IMG/VR virus record: IMGVR_UViG_3300020293_000036
Location: 1 to 34,404 of that record
Direction: 5' to 3' (one strand)
Length of the DNA: 34,404 bases
Source: a virus
Within the stretch, counting starts at the first letter, position 1. The number at the start of each line of letters is the position of its first letter. The position numbers were made by a program, and so were the translations under genes. The notes under the pieces are model-generated. The model did not search any database. It was given only the letters and a program-made list of their open reading frames with translations, and was not told the DNA's origin. This document shows positions 31,752 through 34,404 of the stretch, piece by piece.

Positions 31752-31760
31752 CACTGTCAA
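31731..31760 (-). promoter_or_regulatory. Sigma70-type promoter for the 39-aa micro-ORF
   Basis: The minus strand has -35 TTGACA (31760-31755, preceded by GCC), an 18-nt spacer and -10 TAGCAT (31736-31731), then AGTAGT and the ATG at 31724. Spacing and sequence repeat those of the VWA promoter about 160 bp downstream. Confidence 0.8.
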
Positions 31761-31768
31761 GGCTTGAG

Positions 31769-32554
31769 TTAGAATTTTTTGGCGTAATTCAGATATTCAT
31801 GCCAGAGTTCTTTATTTCTGTGCATTTCAGTCTGTTTTGTGAATAGGGTATCACCCAAATCAAAAGGTAGGTGGTGTTTAATAGAAGATTCATCTTGGTC
31901 TAAATCTTGGACATAATTTTGAGTTGCACATTTTTCAATGTCATCTGTAAACCATATTGCCATTGTGTGTCTAGACTTTCTTCTGACTTTAAAAACACCA
32001 TGAGAATGATAGATTCCTTGGAATAATAATCCGTCACCAGCTTTTCTGTCTTCACCCATGTTTGCAGATTGCCAACCAAAAGGGTAATAATCAGAAGGTG
32101 GAAAATATGTTTCACCACCACTGTGGTCATCATTTAGATATAAGATACAAGTCCATTCTCTTGAAGGGCCTCGTTCTCCTCTCTGTATCTTCCCCTCATA
32201 CTCGGGGTCTATTGCCATTTCTTGATTAGAATATGTATCTAGGTGAGGATTTTGGACACCACCAATAGGCCACTCTGTGACTGTTGCCATTTCTGTGTGG
32301 TAAACTCTGTTTGTTGCTTTATATATCTCTGCAATGCAATGATTTTCTACTTGCTGAAAGATTCTACGAATCGTTTCATTTCGTATATGCATTTTACGGA
32401 TTCCCCAATAGTCGGAACCGTCACCAACTCTACGAAGATGTTTGTGACTCAAGTGCCACCGAATCATCGTTTGGCACTGTTCCTCCGTTAGTATCGGAAT
32501 CAGCTTGTGATTGTATACTTTGGAGTTGTCTAGCAATTTCCATTCTGCGCTCAT
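31769..32554 (-). CDS. 2OG-Fe(II) oxygenase (prolyl-4-hydroxylase-like)
   Basis: This 261-aa dioxygenase has the Fe(II) triad in NPHLDTY (H104, D106) and IYHSHGVFKV (H183 or H185), with a downstream basic residue (R195 region) for 2-oxoglutarate, and the fold element SGGETYFPP. The opening HKLIPILTEEQCQTMI resembles the start of P4Hc proteins. Such enzymes are frequent in marine T4-like phages and may hydroxylate a protein or small molecule; the substrate is unknown. The first 125 nt overlap the deformylase gene in another frame. Residues 15-30 look genuine, so the long overlap is probably real. Confidence 0.86.
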   Translation of the reverse strand: MSAEWKLLDNSKVYNHKLIPILTEEQCQTMIRWHLSHKHLRRVGDGSDYWGIRKMHIRNETIRRIFQQVENHCIAEIYKATNRVYHTEMATVTEWPIGGVQNPHLDTYSNQEMAIDPEYEGKIQRGERGPSREWTCILYLNDDHSGGETYFPPSDYYPFGWQSANMGEDRKAGDGLLFQGIYHSHGVFKVRRKSRHTMAIWFTDDIEKCATQNYVQDLDQDESSIKHHLPFDLGDTLFTKQTEMHRNKELWHEYLNYAKKF

Positions 32555-33056
32555 AATCTAATCTCTTTCTTCTCTCTTTTGGTCGAGCCTGTAATGCTCT
32601 TTCTATTTTCAATCGAGAAGCTCTTTGTAGGAATATAATACCGTTTAGGTGGTCTAATTCATGTTGAACACACCTTGAACCTATTCCATCTAATTGTAAG
32701 GTTCTTCTCTCTCCGTCTGAATCTGTATAATCAAACTCTATAACTTTTGACCTCTTTATCATTAAGTATATATCGGGGAAAGAAAGGCAACCTTCTTTCA
32801 TTAATTCTGTTTCTTGGGATAACTTTGTAATCTCGGGATTGAAGAATGCTTTGGTTCCACTATCTGCTGTTTTCATAACAAAAACTCTATAATCTAAACC
32901 TAATTGATTTGCAGATAAACCTATACCTCCAAATCTATCCATGGCTTCTCCAAGATTTTTTTCTATTTCTTTTGGGTCTTCGGGTGGATTTTCGAAATCG
33001 AACTCTGTTGTAGGGTTGCGTAAAACCTTCGAAGCTTCTTCTACTAAATCATACAT
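32430..33056 (-). CDS. def: Peptide deformylase with a C-terminal extension
   Basis: This enzyme removes the formyl group from N-terminal Met of new proteins. All three motifs are present: GIGLSANQ (44-51), EGCLSFP (88-94, metal ligand C90) and QHELDHLNG (131-139, H132, E133, H136). The catalytic domain ends near residue 150. A further about 58 residues form an Arg/Glu-rich helix and a Ser/Gln/Asp-rich tail encoded partly in the overlap with the oxygenase gene. Phage deformylases are known from marine cyanophages and are usually shorter. This one is 208 aa. Confidence 0.94.
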   Translation of the reverse strand: MYDLVEEASKVLRNPTTEFDFENPPEDPKEIEKNLGEAMDRFGGIGLSANQLGLDYRVFVMKTADSGTKAFFNPEITKLSQETELMKEGCLSFPDIYLMIKRSKVIEFDYTDSDGERRTLQLDGIGSRCVQHELDHLNGIIFLQRASRLKIERALQARPKERRKRLDYERRMEIARQLQSIQSQADSDTNGGTVPNDDSVALESQTSS

Positions 33057-33058
33057 AA

Positions 33059-34342
33059 TTAAAATTTTACTGTTGGATTCACTTTCACATTTACATCTAA
33101 TTCAAACACTCTTATTGATTCATGAATCCCTTTATTTATAAGGTCTTTAACACCCTTAACTAATTCTTGTATTTTTTCTTTGAACCAATTGAAGGCTGCT
33201 TTAAGTTTCTGAAATATCCAACTTATTATAGATTTTATTTTATCTAAAAATTTTCCCTCGTCTATAACCCCTTCGGTTAACATATTATTTGCAAGTTCTA
33301 TCTGTTCGTTTGCACCTGTCTCTATCTCACCAGTCTTATCTAAAAGAACTTTTGCTGAAACTCTAACTGCTTGGTAAAAATTATATCCTGCTTTTTGGCC
33401 ACTAACTTTATATGAACCCGATTTTAAATCTGCACGAATTCCCATTTTTGCAGCTGTCTTACTTGCAAAATTTTTATCTATTGGAAGCATTTTGATTCTA
33501 TCCATTTTATAATCCCATATAACCATATGAGTTGCTTCTGCAAGTGGGTCACCTTTCCCTTTATTAAATGCTTTACCACCAAACTTTTCAAACCCAGTCA
33601 TGGCTTCATATGCAAATGCAGTTCCTACTTCGGGGTCTTTGAATGCTTTTTCGAATAGTTTATTGACATCGTCTTTAGTTTTATCTTGTTCGTCAATTAT
33701 TTTCTTTGCAGCTTCATTTCCAGTTTTGATTGCTTCTTCGGGTGTCATTTTTTTAAGAACACCAGCATTAACCTCTTCACCAATAGTTCGTGTATTATCA
33801 ACAAAACTATCTACTGCATTTATTAAATCTGTTCTTAAAGGTTCACTTACCTTTGCCATTTCTACAGCTGCCAATACGGTTGCTTTTGATTCACCTTTTT
33901 TACCCGACATTAATTGTGCAACTGGGCCCTTAACAGAACACTTCTGTCCAGCTAATAATATATCAGTTTTAGATGTATCTTTACCTGTTTTACCACTCAA
34001 TTCACTCCATATGGGTGACATATTTCTTTTTGATTGACCAAAACCTGCGTCATGTTTACCACTTGGAATTTTTCTTTTACAAACTTTTGCAAAATTATAT
34101 AAAATTTTATATTTTTCTTCTTTGTCTTTTGTTTTTGCAACTGCCCAATTACCTTTTGCAACTCGAAGAAAACCTTGAACATAATCATCTTTTTGCATTT
34201 CTACTTTAAACTTTTCGAAAGGTAGTTTTGCATGTTGTGTGCAAGCAACTATGACTCCTTCAAAGTAAGTAGAAGCATCAGCAGAAGCCTCCATTAGATT
34301 CTCTTTTCTTTCTTTTATAAGTCTGTAGACTGTTTCTGACAT
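33059..34342 (-). CDS. Probable virion structural protein, 427 aa
   Basis: This is a Lys-rich 427-aa protein without signal peptide. An N-terminal region contains SPIWSELSGKTGKDTSKTDILL and CSVKGPVAQLMSGKKGESKATVLAA. This resembles a pattern seen in large T4-like phage virion proteins (a GK-xxSKTDI element, then SLK-G-AQLMSG-KGE). The middle is helical and charged. The C-terminus has repeated amphipathic Phe/Trp/Lys helices (IISWIFQKLKAAFNWFKEKIQELVKG). The function is unknown; a structural role is inferred. A degenerate late promoter (AACAAATA) lies 5 nt before the ATG. Confidence 0.7.
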   Translation of the reverse strand: MSETVYRLIKERKENLMEASADASTYFEGVIVACTQHAKLPFEKFKVEMQKDDYVQGFLRVAKGNWAVAKTKDKEEKYKILYNFAKVCKRKIPSGKHDAGFGQSKRNMSPIWSELSGKTGKDTSKTDILLAGQKCSVKGPVAQLMSGKKGESKATVLAAVEMAKVSEPLRTDLINAVDSFVDNTRTIGEEVNAGVLKKMTPEEAIKTGNEAAKKIIDEQDKTKDDVNKLFEKAFKDPEVGTAFAYEAMTGFEKFGGKAFNKGKGDPLAEATHMVIWDYKMDRIKMLPIDKNFASKTAAKMGIRADLKSGSYKVSGQKAGYNFYQAVRVSAKVLLDKTGEIETGANEQIELANNMLTEGVIDEGKFLDKIKSIISWIFQKLKAAFNWFKEKIQELVKGVKDLINKGIHESIRVFELDVNVKVNPTVKF

Positions 34343-34346
34343 GATA

Positions 34347-34404
34347 CTATTTGTTTCTTTGATTACCGATTGCGTCTGTATAAGATAATGTTAAAGGTAA
34401 TAAT
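34347..34404 (-). CDS. C-terminal fragment of an upstream gene (cut by the window edge)
   Basis: The minus-strand frame open from the right edge reads about 18 residues ending LSYTDAIGNQRNK and stops with TAG at 34349-34347. That is just 4 nt before the next ATG, the same tight packing as elsewhere. It is too short to identify. The other frames also close within the window, so the reading frame is a judgement. Confidence 0.4.
   Translation of the reverse strand, partial: LLPLTLSYTDAIGNQRNK
34348..34355 (-). promoter_or_regulatory. Degenerate late-promoter candidate AACAAATA
   Basis: The minus strand reads AACAAATA, then GTATC, then the ATG at 34342. The 5-nt spacing and flanking GTAT match the clear late promoter at 1009. 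Two mismatches to TATAAATA make this tentative. Confidence 0.3.

Noticed and set aside
33133-33140. TATAAATA on the minus strand inside the 427-aa protein gene
   Set aside because: It sits in coding sequence about 75 nt before the deformylase start with no supporting leader. In AT-rich DNA one such match by chance is expected.
1-34404. tRNA genes, CRISPR arrays, integrase or attachment sites
   Set aside because: None was recognised by reading both strands. The gaps between genes are too short for arrays, and no integrase-like protein is present.

Overview
The window is a gene-dense, AT-rich stretch of a tailed-phage genome. Essentially every gene lies on the minus strand, and neighbours overlap by a few bases (TAATG, ATGA). 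A T4-type replication set identifies a T4-like myovirus: sliding clamp gp45, clamp loader gp44/gp62, RegA, DNA polymerase gp43, UvsX recombinase, gp41 helicase, a T4-type lysozyme, and late promoters of the TATAAATA type. The accessory genes (Hsp20, peptide deformylase, a CobS-like AAA+ ATPase with a VWA partner, 2OG-Fe(II) oxygenases) are the kind carried by marine cyanomyoviruses and pelagimyophages. There are no photosynthesis genes. A marine heterotroph such as SAR11 or another alphaproteobacterium is the likelier host, but that is inference.

Layout in transcription order (high to low coordinates). 34404-33059: the tail end of an unidentified gene and a likely virion protein. 33056-31605: peptide deformylase, a 2OG oxygenase and a micro-ORF. 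31560-28712: a CobT-like VWA protein and two small genes. 28649-24020: CobS/MoxR-like AAA+, a DUF3310-like protein, gp45, gp44, two small genes, gp62 and RegA. Two small membrane proteins follow, then a strong UUCG-loop terminator (23456-23483). 23420-16594 is a late operon: two paralogous TM/coiled-coil proteins, CsgF, CsgG, a curlin-like protein, a FecR-domain protein, a 48-aa membrane protein, a second curlin-like protein, a CHASE2 adenylate cyclase and a small membrane protein. Hsp20 and a peroxiredoxin come next. 15503-12145 looks like a DNA-modification module: C5-cytosine methyltransferase, TET/JBP-type dioxygenase, PD-(D/E)XK nuclease and P-loop kinase. Then come small genes and lysozyme; gp43; an IscU-like scaffold and a thermonuclease-like protein; UvsX and gp41; a HAD phosphatase and a small lipoprotein; two small or unknown genes; a KxDG ligase-like protein; a nucleotidylyltransferase-kinase; and a partial structural gene running off the left edge.

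The T4 gene order 45-44-62-regA is kept, but gp43 is displaced about 13 kb by the curli, stress and modification genes. The two most notable systems are the late curli operon with its own FecR and CHASE2-cyclase signalling genes, and the methyltransferase-TET-nuclease-kinase module. A third feature is regulatory. Near-consensus sigma70 promoters and TATAAATA late promoters repeatedly sit only 5-7 nt from the start codon, which predicts leaderless mRNAs for gp43, the methyltransferase, the VWA protein and others. No tRNA, rRNA, CRISPR array, insertion sequence or gene-free gap above 300 bp was seen.
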